Assembly (NCBI GenBank): GCA_016929295.1
Contig: JAFGJB010000231.1
Coordinates: forward strand, 1 to 35,899
Reading direction: 5' to 3'
DNA length: 35,899 nt
Origin: Candidatus Zhuqueibacterota bacterium
Lineage (GTDB): Bacteria; Zhuqueibacterota; Zhuqueibacteria; Residuimicrobiales; Krinioviventaceae
The notes under the pieces are model-generated. The model was not told the origin of the DNA. It worked only from the letters and a program-made list of their open reading frames with translations, and searched no databases. Positions within the stretch are counted from its first letter, which is position 1. Each line of letters begins with the position of its first letter. The position numbers and the translations under genes are program-made. Shown piece by piece: positions 1 to 8,641 of this stretch.

Positions 1-903
1 AATCGGCTGCCGGAATATGATTACATCAACTCAGGCTGGATGCCCGGCTCCGCGCCGATCAATATTGTCTTTGTCCCGGATGGCGTCGAGTTTTACGGCT
101 GGGACTATAACGTCGTGTTCTACGACGAGCCGGTCTATTCATCCGTCCTGGACTATGCGCGCGCGGCCACCCTGCGAGATGAAAAAAATGTCAGAATCGA
201 CAGGGATCAGTTGCTTTTTAATCTCAAGATGCCCATGACCGTGCAGAACATCAATTTTGTCGATTCAACCGGACACCATCCTCTCTTTGATCTCGTCGCG
301 CAAGATCTCAACGGCGATGGCCAGTTTTCCTGGATAGACGACCGTGTTCTTGTCGGTCCGCCCGTCAATGACAGAGGTCGCTGGGATGATGTCATATTCA
401 TGCTCGATTTTCATGACGCCGCCAGTGCGGATGAGCTGCCAAAAGGCAATGATGTGTACGCCATGCGCTTCAATAAACCGTGGTGGCAAACCGATTCGAT
501 TCTGTTCACTGTGTCGGCAGCAAAGTTGTATAACGCCGAAGCAGCCAAATCTACGATGGATTCGATTCGCGTCGTTCCAAATCCCTACGTCGCTTCTAAC
601 TTGATGGAATCCTCAGTCGTCAACAAGTACCTCAATCAGGGCAGACGCCTGCTGTTCACCAATTTGCCTGAAACCTGCACCATCAAAATCTTTACCGTGA
701 GCGGCATCCTCATTCGTGAGCTGGCTGCGCCGGATGATGCACTGACAGGTGTCGGCACGTTTGGCACGGCAAATAACGGCATGCTGCATTGGGACATGCT
801 GACCAAGGAAGGCCTGGAGATCGCCGCCGGCATGTATTTCTATCATGTGAAAGATGATCGCAGCGGTGAAGAAAAAACAGGCAAGTTTGCTGTCATCAAG
901 TAA
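1..903 (+). CDS. C-terminal part of a secreted protein with a T9SS type A/FlgD-like C-terminal sorting domain (5' truncated by window edge)
   Basis: Frame is open from base 1 (NRLPEYDYINSGW-M...). C-terminus 'VVPNPYVAS...CTIKIFTVSGILIRELAAPDDAL...AAGMYFYHVKDDRSGEEKTGKFAVIK' has the sorting-domain pattern; stop TAA at 901-903. Confidence 0.8.
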   Translation, partial: NRLPEYDYINSGWMPGSAPINIVFVPDGVEFYGWDYNVVFYDEPVYSSVLDYARAATLRDEKNVRIDRDQLLFNLKMPMTVQNINFVDSTGHHPLFDLVAQDLNGDGQFSWIDDRVLVGPPVNDRGRWDDVIFMLDFHDAASADELPKGNDVYAMRFNKPWWQTDSILFTVSAAKLYNAEAAKSTMDSIRVVPNPYVASNLMESSVVNKYLNQGRRLLFTNLPETCTIKIFTVSGILIRELAAPDDALTGVGTFGTANNGMLHWDMLTKEGLEIAAGMYFYHVKDDRSGEEKTGKFAVIK

Positions 904-942
904 TGTCGATCGCGGATTAGTATTATATGAAAGGATAAAAAG

Positions 943-2004
943 ATGATAGAGCGAAAACTCCTTTTCATCATTTTGGCATCATTCATTCTGCTGAATTTTT
1001 CAGGATATGCCAAAGAGCCTTATCGAATGGGAACGACGACAGCGGGCTTTTTGGAGATCGGCATCGGCGGCGCCGGCATCGCCATGGGCGATGCCTATGT
1101 CGCCTCGGCGCAAGATATGTCGGCCATCTACTGGAACCCGGCTGGTCTGGCATTGATGGAAAATAACGAGGCCATGTTTATGTATCAGCCTTGGGTCGTG
1201 GAGGTGAACAGCATGTTCGCCGGCGCGGGTTTGTACCTGCCGCGCATCGGCACCCTGGCGATCGGTCTCTTTGGCCTCAATTATGGCAACATTGATGTGA
1301 CGACGCTCGACTATCAGATGGGCACCGGTGAACAATACACGGCATATGATTATAATCTGAATTTGAGCTACGCGCGCAGTCTGGCGGACTGGTTTTCCTT
1401 TGGCGCTTCTTTCAAATACATCACATCTAAAATCTGGCACACCAACGCCACATCGATGGCCGTTGATCTCGGCGTGCTTGTGCAGACGCCGTTTTTCTCG
1501 CCGACCAGGAGAGAGGAAGACGGCCTGCGCATCGGTATGAGCATCTCTAACTATGGCGGCCGGATGCGATATGACGGTTTTGATCTGCTCTTTCCCACAG
1601 ATATGGCGCCGAATGAAGACGGCAATTATCAAAACCTGCAGGCCAAATACAAAATGTCGGACTGGGAACTGCCGCTTATTTTCCGCGTCGGTTTGGCTTT
1701 GTATCCCCTCGTATTGTCCAATCAACGACTCACCCTCGAAGTTGATGCGTTGCATCCGAACAATATGAGCGAGTACATCAATGTTGGCGCTGAATACAAA
1801 TTTATTGCGGCCGGATTTGGTGATTTCATGCTGCGCGCCGGGTACAAAGGTCTGTTCATGGTCGATTCGAATTATGGTCCGACATTCGGAGGCGGCATCA
1901 AGTTTTATTTGTCTCCAACAAACGCTGTCAAGCTCGATTATGCCTATCGGTCGCTCGGCGTTCTCGGCAATGTCCATGCGACAAGTTTTGGCATCACTTT
2001 CTGA
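943..2004 (+). CDS. PorV/PorQ-like outer membrane beta-barrel protein
   Basis: Signal peptide followed by 'TTTAGFLEIGIGGAGIAMGDAYVASAQDMSAIYWNPAGLALM', the PorV/PorQ hallmark, then alternating beta-barrel-like strands. Confidence 0.8.
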   Translation: MIERKLLFIILASFILLNFSGYAKEPYRMGTTTAGFLEIGIGGAGIAMGDAYVASAQDMSAIYWNPAGLALMENNEAMFMYQPWVVEVNSMFAGAGLYLPRIGTLAIGLFGLNYGNIDVTTLDYQMGTGEQYTAYDYNLNLSYARSLADWFSFGASFKYITSKIWHTNATSMAVDLGVLVQTPFFSPTRREEDGLRIGMSISNYGGRMRYDGFDLLFPTDMAPNEDGNYQNLQAKYKMSDWELPLIFRVGLALYPLVLSNQRLTLEVDALHPNNMSEYINVGAEYKFIAAGFGDFMLRAGYKGLFMVDSNYGPTFGGGIKFYLSPTNAVKLDYAYRSLGVLGNVHATSFGITF

Positions 2005-2084
2005 GCATGCAATAGAGTGCACTTTGCGCATGGCGCACATGATGAATGACGATGAAGAATAGAAATGAGCCCACAGGAGGCGAT

Positions 2085-2876
2085 ATGAAAAAAGTGATTT
2101 TACTGCTTGGAGCCCTGGTTGCGCTGACTTTGGTTGCGTGCGATTGGAACAATCACACAGAACCGGAACTGACAGTCGATAACGCCGCAATATTGGGCGG
2201 AGCCATTTTCATCAATGTTGACCAAGTGAAACAAAATGGCATCTCGGAACTGGTTGTGAATGAAGGTGATACGGCTGTGCTGAACATGTCGACGGCGTTG
2301 TTGCGTAATCCGAATTATACATTCACCTCGGGAGATGCCGGCGTGCTCACGGTGGTCAAAGATCCAAACAACAACAAGGTGGCCTATGCCATCGCACAGG
2401 CAGACAGCGGCGGCTCGACGACGCTGAATATTGTCGATAACGCCAATAGCGGCGCAAAGCGAACGATAGCAGTGCGCATAGACAAGCAATGGGCTGATCC
2501 CGATTTTTTCACTAAAATCGGCAGTTATGAGGGACATACCTATTATTTGTCCCGATTCGAAAGAGGATGGGTTGAGGCGGAAAAACATTGCCGGGAGTGC
2601 GGCGGCTATCTGGTGGCCATCCGAACCATTGAGGAGAACGCGTTCCTCAACGAGGCGCGCGGCCGAGTCGAAGATATATGGATCGGCATCCGCCTGAACA
2701 ACGTCGGCGGGGCCTACAGAATTACGACCTGGGCCAATGGTGAGCCGGTTGAATACAAGGCATTCACGTCGACAGATGCGGGAATTTTCATGGAAATCTT
2801 TTACCACTTGAATGCGAGTGGCAGCTGGGAGAATTGGCACGAAAGAAATTTTCCCTATTTGCTGGAAATGGAATAG
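2085..2876 (+). CDS. lipoprotein with Ig-like region and C-terminal C-type-lectin-like domain
   Basis: AGGAGG SD at 2075-2080 and ATG at 2085; lipobox 'LVALTLVAC'; 'EGHTYYLSRFERGWVEAEKHCRECGGYLVAIRTIEENAFL...DIWIGIRLNN...GSWENWHERNFPYLLEME' resembles CLECT. The ORF track start (2046) is probably too early. Confidence 0.65.
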   Translation: MKKVILLLGALVALTLVACDWNNHTEPELTVDNAAILGGAIFINVDQVKQNGISELVVNEGDTAVLNMSTALLRNPNYTFTSGDAGVLTVVKDPNNNKVAYAIAQADSGGSTTLNIVDNANSGAKRTIAVRIDKQWADPDFFTKIGSYEGHTYYLSRFERGWVEAEKHCRECGGYLVAIRTIEENAFLNEARGRVEDIWIGIRLNNVGGAYRITTWANGEPVEYKAFTSTDAGIFMEIFYHLNASGSWENWHERNFPYLLEME

Positions 2877-2914
2877 GTTGTCTTGCAAATTTTATAGAAT
2901 CAGCTGTGAATACA

Positions 2915-2949
2915 AGTGCTGCATACCCACGTATGCAGCGCTTTTTTTT
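2915..2949 (+). terminator. Rho-independent terminator downstream of the lectin-like lipoprotein
   Basis: GTGCTGCATAC-CCAC-GTATGCAGCGC followed by a T tract (tttttttt). Confidence 0.8.
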
Positions 2950-2967
2950 GTGCGGGATAATCAGAAG

Positions 2968-4494
2968 ATGAATCGTATTGCGAAAAAACTGGCGCTCATC
3001 TGCAGCATCGTCGCTATCTGCGGCTTGATCGTGTGCGGTGCGCCAAAACCGCAACAGCCGACGGAAAAAATCCTGGTCAGAATTGACGGCAAAATTGATA
3101 TCAGTCTGGACGAATTCATTCGCCGCGCTGAATATACACCGCGCCCACCCTATGCACGGCTGAACACCTATTTGCATAAAAAAATCATTCTCAACTCGCT
3201 CATTGCGGAAAAGCTGCTGGCGCTGGAGGCGGGTGATGATAATCCCATGCTGCAGGACGAGGAGTTTCAGCGATTTCTGATCGGCCGAAAAGAGCAGGCC
3301 ATGCGGCAGTGGATGCACCATGTCGAAGCGACTGAAAAGGTGGCGCTCGATTCAGCGGATATAAAAAAGGCTTACAAGCTCGCTGGGCGCGAGTATGAAA
3401 TAGAATATTTTACCAGCAGCGATTCATCTTTTGCCAATCGCTACACGGCTCACGTGAGTGAGCCAGACCTGTTTTACGACGCCTTTTTCGAATTGACCGG
3501 TGACCGCTTGCCGCCCGAACGAACGGTGAAATGGCTGGACAAGGAGCATCCGGCCGTTCACGCCGCCTTGTTTGAGCGGGAATTTCAGATTGGGCAGGTG
3601 CTCGAACCCATCCGGGTTGAAGATGACTATCTCTTCATAAAGATCAAAGGGTGGCATGACGATGTCGCGTTCACGCCCGGGCAGCAACTGGAACGTCTGA
3701 ACAATGTGAAGGAAAAATTGACCTCCCTGCGGGCGAGTGAAATCTGGAATGCGCGCGTCGCCGAGATCATGCGCGGCAAAAAGCTCGACTTGCAGCCGGA
3801 TGTTTTCCGCAAACTCGGCGATCTGTTCTTTGCTATCTATTTCCATTCTGATCAGGAGCGGCGGAACCAACTCATTGAGAAAGTGTGGGATGTCGAATTC
3901 GAAGAGAGTAAAGCGGCGCTGGAAAACATATCGGATGAAGATTTTTTGCAGCAGCCCTTCTTCACGGTGGATGGCGCAACATGGACGGTCGCAGATTTTC
4001 GCGATGCCATCGGCCGTCACCCGCTCGTCTTCCGCGAGCGCAGGATGTCGTCGCTGGACTTTCCGGCGCAATTCCGCCTGGCTATCGCTGACCTGGTGCG
4101 CGACCATTATGTGACGCAGGAAGCCTATGAGAAAGGCTATGATCAGGTGAATGTGGTGGGACGAAATGTGAACATGTGGAAGGATAGCTACCTCGCCATC
4201 TATCAGCGGCAAAAGTACCTCTCCTCGGTCGGTGAGAACCGACACTTTCTCAATAATTATCAGGCGATCATCGACGAGACCTTGAATCCATACATTCGAG
4301 AGCTGCAACAAAAGTATTATAAACAGATCGAGCTGGACTTTGAGGCATTCGAGAACATTTCTCTGACCACGATCGACCTCTTTGTCAAACAACCGGAAAT
4401 GCCGTTCAAATACGTCGTGCCCATGTTTCCTCTGGTCACCACAGAGCACATGATCGACTATGTGACGCGAATGCCAGACGATCGCATCCATTGA
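2968..4494 (+). CDS. lipoprotein, SurA/PpiC-like peptidyl-prolyl isomerase family
   Basis: Lipobox 'ICGLIVCG'; N-terminal 'ILVRIDGKIDISLDEFIRR...LNSLIAEKLLALEAG' is SurA/PpiC N-domain-like; 'LFEREFQIGQVLEPIRVEDDYLFIKIKGW' is parvulin-like. Start placed at ATG 2968 (MNRIAKKLALICSIV). Confidence 0.6.
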   Translation: MNRIAKKLALICSIVAICGLIVCGAPKPQQPTEKILVRIDGKIDISLDEFIRRAEYTPRPPYARLNTYLHKKIILNSLIAEKLLALEAGDDNPMLQDEEFQRFLIGRKEQAMRQWMHHVEATEKVALDSADIKKAYKLAGREYEIEYFTSSDSSFANRYTAHVSEPDLFYDAFFELTGDRLPPERTVKWLDKEHPAVHAALFEREFQIGQVLEPIRVEDDYLFIKIKGWHDDVAFTPGQQLERLNNVKEKLTSLRASEIWNARVAEIMRGKKLDLQPDVFRKLGDLFFAIYFHSDQERRNQLIEKVWDVEFEESKAALENISDEDFLQQPFFTVDGATWTVADFRDAIGRHPLVFRERRMSSLDFPAQFRLAIADLVRDHYVTQEAYEKGYDQVNVVGRNVNMWKDSYLAIYQRQKYLSSVGENRHFLNNYQAIIDETLNPYIRELQQKYYKQIELDFEAFENISLTTIDLFVKQPEMPFKYVVPMFPLVTTEHMIDYVTRMPDDRIH

Positions 4495-4533
4495 TGGTGC
4501 TCGACTGTTCTTTTATGAACATAAATGACTGAA

Positions 4534-4610
4534 CTGTCATCCTGAGCGGAGTCGAAGGATGGGGCAAGCGCGCGCTTCATAGCACTCCTCGACTCCGCTC
4601 GGAGTGACAG
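4534..4610. repeat. imperfect inverted repeat (possible dispersed palindromic element)
   Basis: Left arm CTGTCATCCTGAGCGGAGTCGAAGGATG; right arm CACTCCTCGACTCCGCTCGGAGTGACAG (22 of 28 positions match when reverse-complemented). Confidence 0.7.
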
Positions 4611-4657
4611 GTTCCTTTAATTGAAATTGGATTAGCGACTACGGAGTATAAATCTCA

Positions 4658-5554
4658 ATGAGCCTCGCTATCTTGCTCGCCGCTTTTGCAGGACTCTTGT
4701 ACGGGATTCTGTCCCTTGTCTATAAATATGCGGATCGGATCAAAGCTCGCTCCGCGCAGTTTACCTTCATGCTTTCCCTCACAGCAGCGCTGGTGACAGT
4801 CGTAAAGTCATTCACCGAAAAATCGGCCTGGCAGCAACCGCTCTTATGGATAGCCGGCGCCGGCATGGCCGTCGTCATTGTCATCGGCATTTACGTCATT
4901 ATGGCGGCAAACCGCCTTGGTCCGGTTTATTCGAGCTGGACAATCGTCAATGTCTCTTTCCTGTTTGCCATTTTCCTGTCGGCCGTCGTCCTCGGCGAAG
5001 TGCTGCTGTGCGTGGATCCGATCAATTTGCTGCTGTTCGGCATCACTCTTTTTTTCTTCGTCAAGGGCATGCGAGCCGGCCTTGGCAAGCGGCAACATAA
5101 AGAGACGTTCATGCATCTCATCGCGTTGCTGGGCGTGTTCGTCACCAATGGTCTGACGACATTCGGCAGCAAACTGAAATATGTCTTTTTCGGCTCGGCA
5201 AACACATCCGCCTTTGCCACTGTTTTTTACCTCATCAGTGCGCTCATCACTCTTATCCTCATACTCGTTAACAGGAACCGACCCTTTCTCACCCGGGACG
5301 AAATCAAGGCCGGCGCTCTCGGCGGTCTCTGCATATCCACGGCCACCATCCTGTTTTTGTCCGCTATGGCCTTGCCGGCAGTGGCTGTGTTCACCATCAC
5401 CCAGGGCATGTCACTGACAACGGGCGTCGCCTTGACGACGATCATCGGCAAGGAACGGCTGAATTTCTGGATGGTTGCAGGCTTGGTTTCTGGGGCCATT
5501 GTCCTCGTGGCAGTCGTTTTCCGCGAGCAGACATCGAAATGGTTGTGCGGATGA
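4658..5554 (+). CDS. EamA/DMT-family transporter
   Basis: About ten hydrophobic segments in 298 aa; EamA-like 'GPVYSSWTIVNVSFLFAIFLSAVVLGEVL'. Confidence 0.7.
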   Translation: MSLAILLAAFAGLLYGILSLVYKYADRIKARSAQFTFMLSLTAALVTVVKSFTEKSAWQQPLLWIAGAGMAVVIVIGIYVIMAANRLGPVYSSWTIVNVSFLFAIFLSAVVLGEVLLCVDPINLLLFGITLFFFVKGMRAGLGKRQHKETFMHLIALLGVFVTNGLTTFGSKLKYVFFGSANTSAFATVFYLISALITLILILVNRNRPFLTRDEIKAGALGGLCISTATILFLSAMALPAVAVFTITQGMSLTTGVALTTIIGKERLNFWMVAGLVSGAIVLVAVVFREQTSKWLCG

Positions 5555-5594
5555 AAAAGACCATTGCTGATGGCTCCAAGGGAGCGGATTCGAT

Positions 5595-8500
5595 CTATTT
5601 TTTCAAGATAACATACAGCACCGGCAATGCAAATATGACAAAAAATGTCGATGTGGTCAATCCACTTGCTGTTGTGAGGGCGAGCGAAGACCACATCGAC
5701 CCATCATCCGCATGAATGATGAGCGGTGCAAGTCCGAGTATGGTCGTCAGCGATGTGATGAGAATGGGACGCAGACGATGACTTGATGCCTGCACGACAG
5801 CATTTTGTTTTGCCACACCATTGCGGGTGAGATGATGGATATGCGATACGAGTAAAATGGCATTGTTCACGACAATGCCGCTCAAAAGCACAACGCCGAC
5901 ATAAGCGCCTCGGTCAAAAGAGCGGCCGGTCACCAGATACACGGCAAAGACGCCAATCAGAGCGAACGGTATGCTGAAGATGATCAGAAAAGGGAGATGG
6001 AGAGATTCAAGAAGCGCGGCTGTCACCACAAAAATGAGAAACAGTGAAAAGCCGATGATCGCATGTATCTGGGACTTTTCGCTTTTCGACATCCAGCCCC
6101 ATGTTTTCGCACTTTCCAGCTTGAATCCCGGCGGCAATTGAGTGGTGCGAATGATCGACTCTGCAAGCTGTTGGCCTCGCATCAATGTTCCACTGTACGC
6201 AAAAGAGACGAGTCGCTGATACCGTTGATTCTCGCGGTCGATGCGCTGCATGGTCGGTCGTTGCCCGATGTCCGCTATCTCTTTCAGACGGACATACTGT
6301 CCGACCGAATTCCGTACCTGCAAATCCCGCAACTGCTGCAAATCCAAAAGATCGGCCCCCTGCATTTTTATCTGCAGCTGATAGTCGCGGTCATTCAGTT
6401 CGATGATTTGTCGACCAAGGCTTTCGCGCAAATAGGGCTGGATCTGGCCAAGGGCGGCGAATGATGTGATGCGCTGGTGGTTCAGATTCTCTCTCTTCAA
6501 AATCAGTGCCATTTCAGTGGCATGCTCCTGTCTCAACCAGCCCTGTGAATTCGTATCAATATCGTGGACCTGGGCGAACTGAGCAAGGCGTTTGCCCACG
6601 GCATTTGCGAGAGTTTTAACCCGCAAATAGTCATATCCCAGTACTTTGATGCTAAAAGAAGGCATCGCCTCCCGGTCGCCGCTGCGGAATCCTTCGCCAT
6701 AGCCATACACACCCACTGCTGCGCCGCCGATGCCGGCTGCTTTCATCATCAGTCTTTCTTTTAGAATCATCGGATAGCCGCTATCTTGCAGACTATCCGG
6801 AAAGGTTATCTGCAGGAGTGCCCCTTCAGCAAAAATTTCGCAGGTCACGCGCTCGGTGAATCCATCCGCCAGACAGAGGCGTTCAAATTCTTGCGCGATC
6901 GCACAGATGACCGCCATGTCCGCCTCTTTGGGCAGAGATATGGTGACATCGATACTGTCGCGTCTCTGCATGTGCCAGATAGAACCCCTGGGGACGAACT
7001 GAATGAACAGGTAGCATGTTGAACTCAAGAGGATGAACAGAACTGACAGCATGAACGTCTTGTGGCGCAAACACCACCGCAAAAATAAAATCGGCAGATG
7101 ATAATATCCAGCGCGCAGCTCGCGAGAACTTTTTATTGGTAAAACAGTGGCAGCGAGTACCGGTGTAAACGAGAACGCCACAAAAAGGGATGCCAGCAGC
7201 GATAAACCAACTGCAAGTGCGAATGAAAAATAGTAGGCCCGGAACTCGGTTGAGAGGTAGAAAAGTGGGCCCAGAGCGGCCAGCGTCGTCAGCGTCGATG
7301 TCAAAACGGCCAGGAATACTTGTCTGCAACCGAATACGGCGGCTTCCCGTGGCGAATGGCCCATTTCATAGTGGCGATAGATATTGTCCAGGACGACGAC
7401 CGAATTATCAACTGTCATGCCGAAACCAAGAGCCAAGCCGGCCAATGTCAAAATGTTGAGGCTCGTGTCGGTAAAAAGGAGCAGGATGCCGGTTATGAGG
7501 ACAGCATAAAATATCGTCGACAGAATGATGAGGGGTGGCATGATTCTGTGCAAAAAGGAGTGCAGGACAACAAATATGACCAGAAGGGAAAAAACCGCCC
7601 GCGACGCCAACACCCGCAGATCGTGACGAATTTGCTCACTTTGATCCTGCACGGTCATGAGCTGCAGGCGCCCAAGTTGAGCTTGCATTTTTTCCCGTTG
7701 TGCATAAATGCGATTTGCCGTTTTAATGCTGTTGGCGCCGGCCTCTTTTTGAATGTCGATCACAACGGCCGGTTTCCCGTCTATGCGTCTCAGGTGTTGT
7801 GGGTTCTCATGCGTTACGATCACCCTCCCGATGTCAACAACGCGAATGGAACGCTGCGATCCGGAGCGGATCTCTAAATTTTCAATATCCCGCGGGGTGA
7901 TCAAGTCATGAGCGAGTCGCACTGTGTAACGCCTCTCATCATGGTTGAGAATGCCAAGGCCGGGCGGTCCGGCTAACTGGTTTATAGCAGCTGTCAACGA
8001 GCCGGCGTCGATATTCAATGCTTGACATGAAACGGGATTCATCTCGATGAGGATGACCGCATCAACGCCGCCAATGACCTGAACATCGGCAACTCCCCGG
8101 ATGTTCAACAGTTGCCCCCGAAGGGTCGTTGTTGCGAAACGCCGGACGTCAGACAGCGACATGTCGCCGTAGAGATAAAAGGTGAGGAGTGCTCCTGTCG
8201 CAAATTCGCTGGGAACATATCTGACAATTTCCGGCAAAGAGACGCCAAATGGCAGGCTTTCTCGCACAAGAGCCAATTTTTCGCTCAGTTCAAGGGCAGC
8301 GAAATCCATATTTGCACCGGTCCTAAAGTCGATGTTGATGACCGATTGACCCTCCGCCGAGCTGGATGATACTCGGCGGACGCCCTGCAGACCACAGCAG
8401 ACCGCTTCGATAGGAGCGGTCACATGCAATTCGACCGTCTCGGGAGTAGTATTTGGCCAGTTCGTTTGCACGGATAGCCGCGGAAACTCCACCTCAGGCA

Positions 8501-8609
8501 TGAGCTCTAGCGGCAGGCGTGCGAGCGACAGGATGCCTGCGACAAGGATGATGAGATAGAGCATCATCACGGCGACGGGTCTTCCCATCATTCGATCCAA
8601 TAGTTTCAT
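5595..8609 (-). CDS. RND efflux permease (HAE1/AcrB-like)
   Basis: 1004 aa; 'MMGRPVAVMMLYLIILVAGILSLARLPLELMPEVEFPRLSVQTNWPNTTPETVE'; TM4-like 'LALGFGMTVDNSVVVLDNI'; TM10-like 'LLSGIVVNNAILLVSHI'. Confidence 0.93.
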   Translation of the reverse strand: MKLLDRMMGRPVAVMMLYLIILVAGILSLARLPLELMPEVEFPRLSVQTNWPNTTPETVELHVTAPIEAVCCGLQGVRRVSSSSAEGQSVINIDFRTGANMDFAALELSEKLALVRESLPFGVSLPEIVRYVPSEFATGALLTFYLYGDMSLSDVRRFATTTLRGQLLNIRGVADVQVIGGVDAVILIEMNPVSCQALNIDAGSLTAAINQLAGPPGLGILNHDERRYTVRLAHDLITPRDIENLEIRSGSQRSIRVVDIGRVIVTHENPQHLRRIDGKPAVVIDIQKEAGANSIKTANRIYAQREKMQAQLGRLQLMTVQDQSEQIRHDLRVLASRAVFSLLVIFVVLHSFLHRIMPPLIILSTIFYAVLITGILLLFTDTSLNILTLAGLALGFGMTVDNSVVVLDNIYRHYEMGHSPREAAVFGCRQVFLAVLTSTLTTLAALGPLFYLSTEFRAYYFSFALAVGLSLLASLFVAFSFTPVLAATVLPIKSSRELRAGYYHLPILFLRWCLRHKTFMLSVLFILLSSTCYLFIQFVPRGSIWHMQRRDSIDVTISLPKEADMAVICAIAQEFERLCLADGFTERVTCEIFAEGALLQITFPDSLQDSGYPMILKERLMMKAAGIGGAAVGVYGYGEGFRSGDREAMPSFSIKVLGYDYLRVKTLANAVGKRLAQFAQVHDIDTNSQGWLRQEHATEMALILKRENLNHQRITSFAALGQIQPYLRESLGRQIIELNDRDYQLQIKMQGADLLDLQQLRDLQVRNSVGQYVRLKEIADIGQRPTMQRIDRENQRYQRLVSFAYSGTLMRGQQLAESIIRTTQLPPGFKLESAKTWGWMSKSEKSQIHAIIGFSLFLIFVVTAALLESLHLPFLIIFSIPFALIGVFAVYLVTGRSFDRGAYVGVVLLSGIVVNNAILLVSHIHHLTRNGVAKQNAVVQASSHRLRPILITSLTTILGLAPLIIHADDGSMWSSLALTTASGLTTSTFFVIFALPVLYVILKK

Positions 8610-8641
8610 GGCTGCACATTCGCGCTTGGCTGGTTTGTTGT

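Noticed and set aside
1000-2888. Long minus-strand ORFs (1000..2190, 2100..2888) opposite the PorV-like and lectin-like genes
   Set aside because: Sense genes have SDs, signal peptides and family motifs; antisense ORFs have none.
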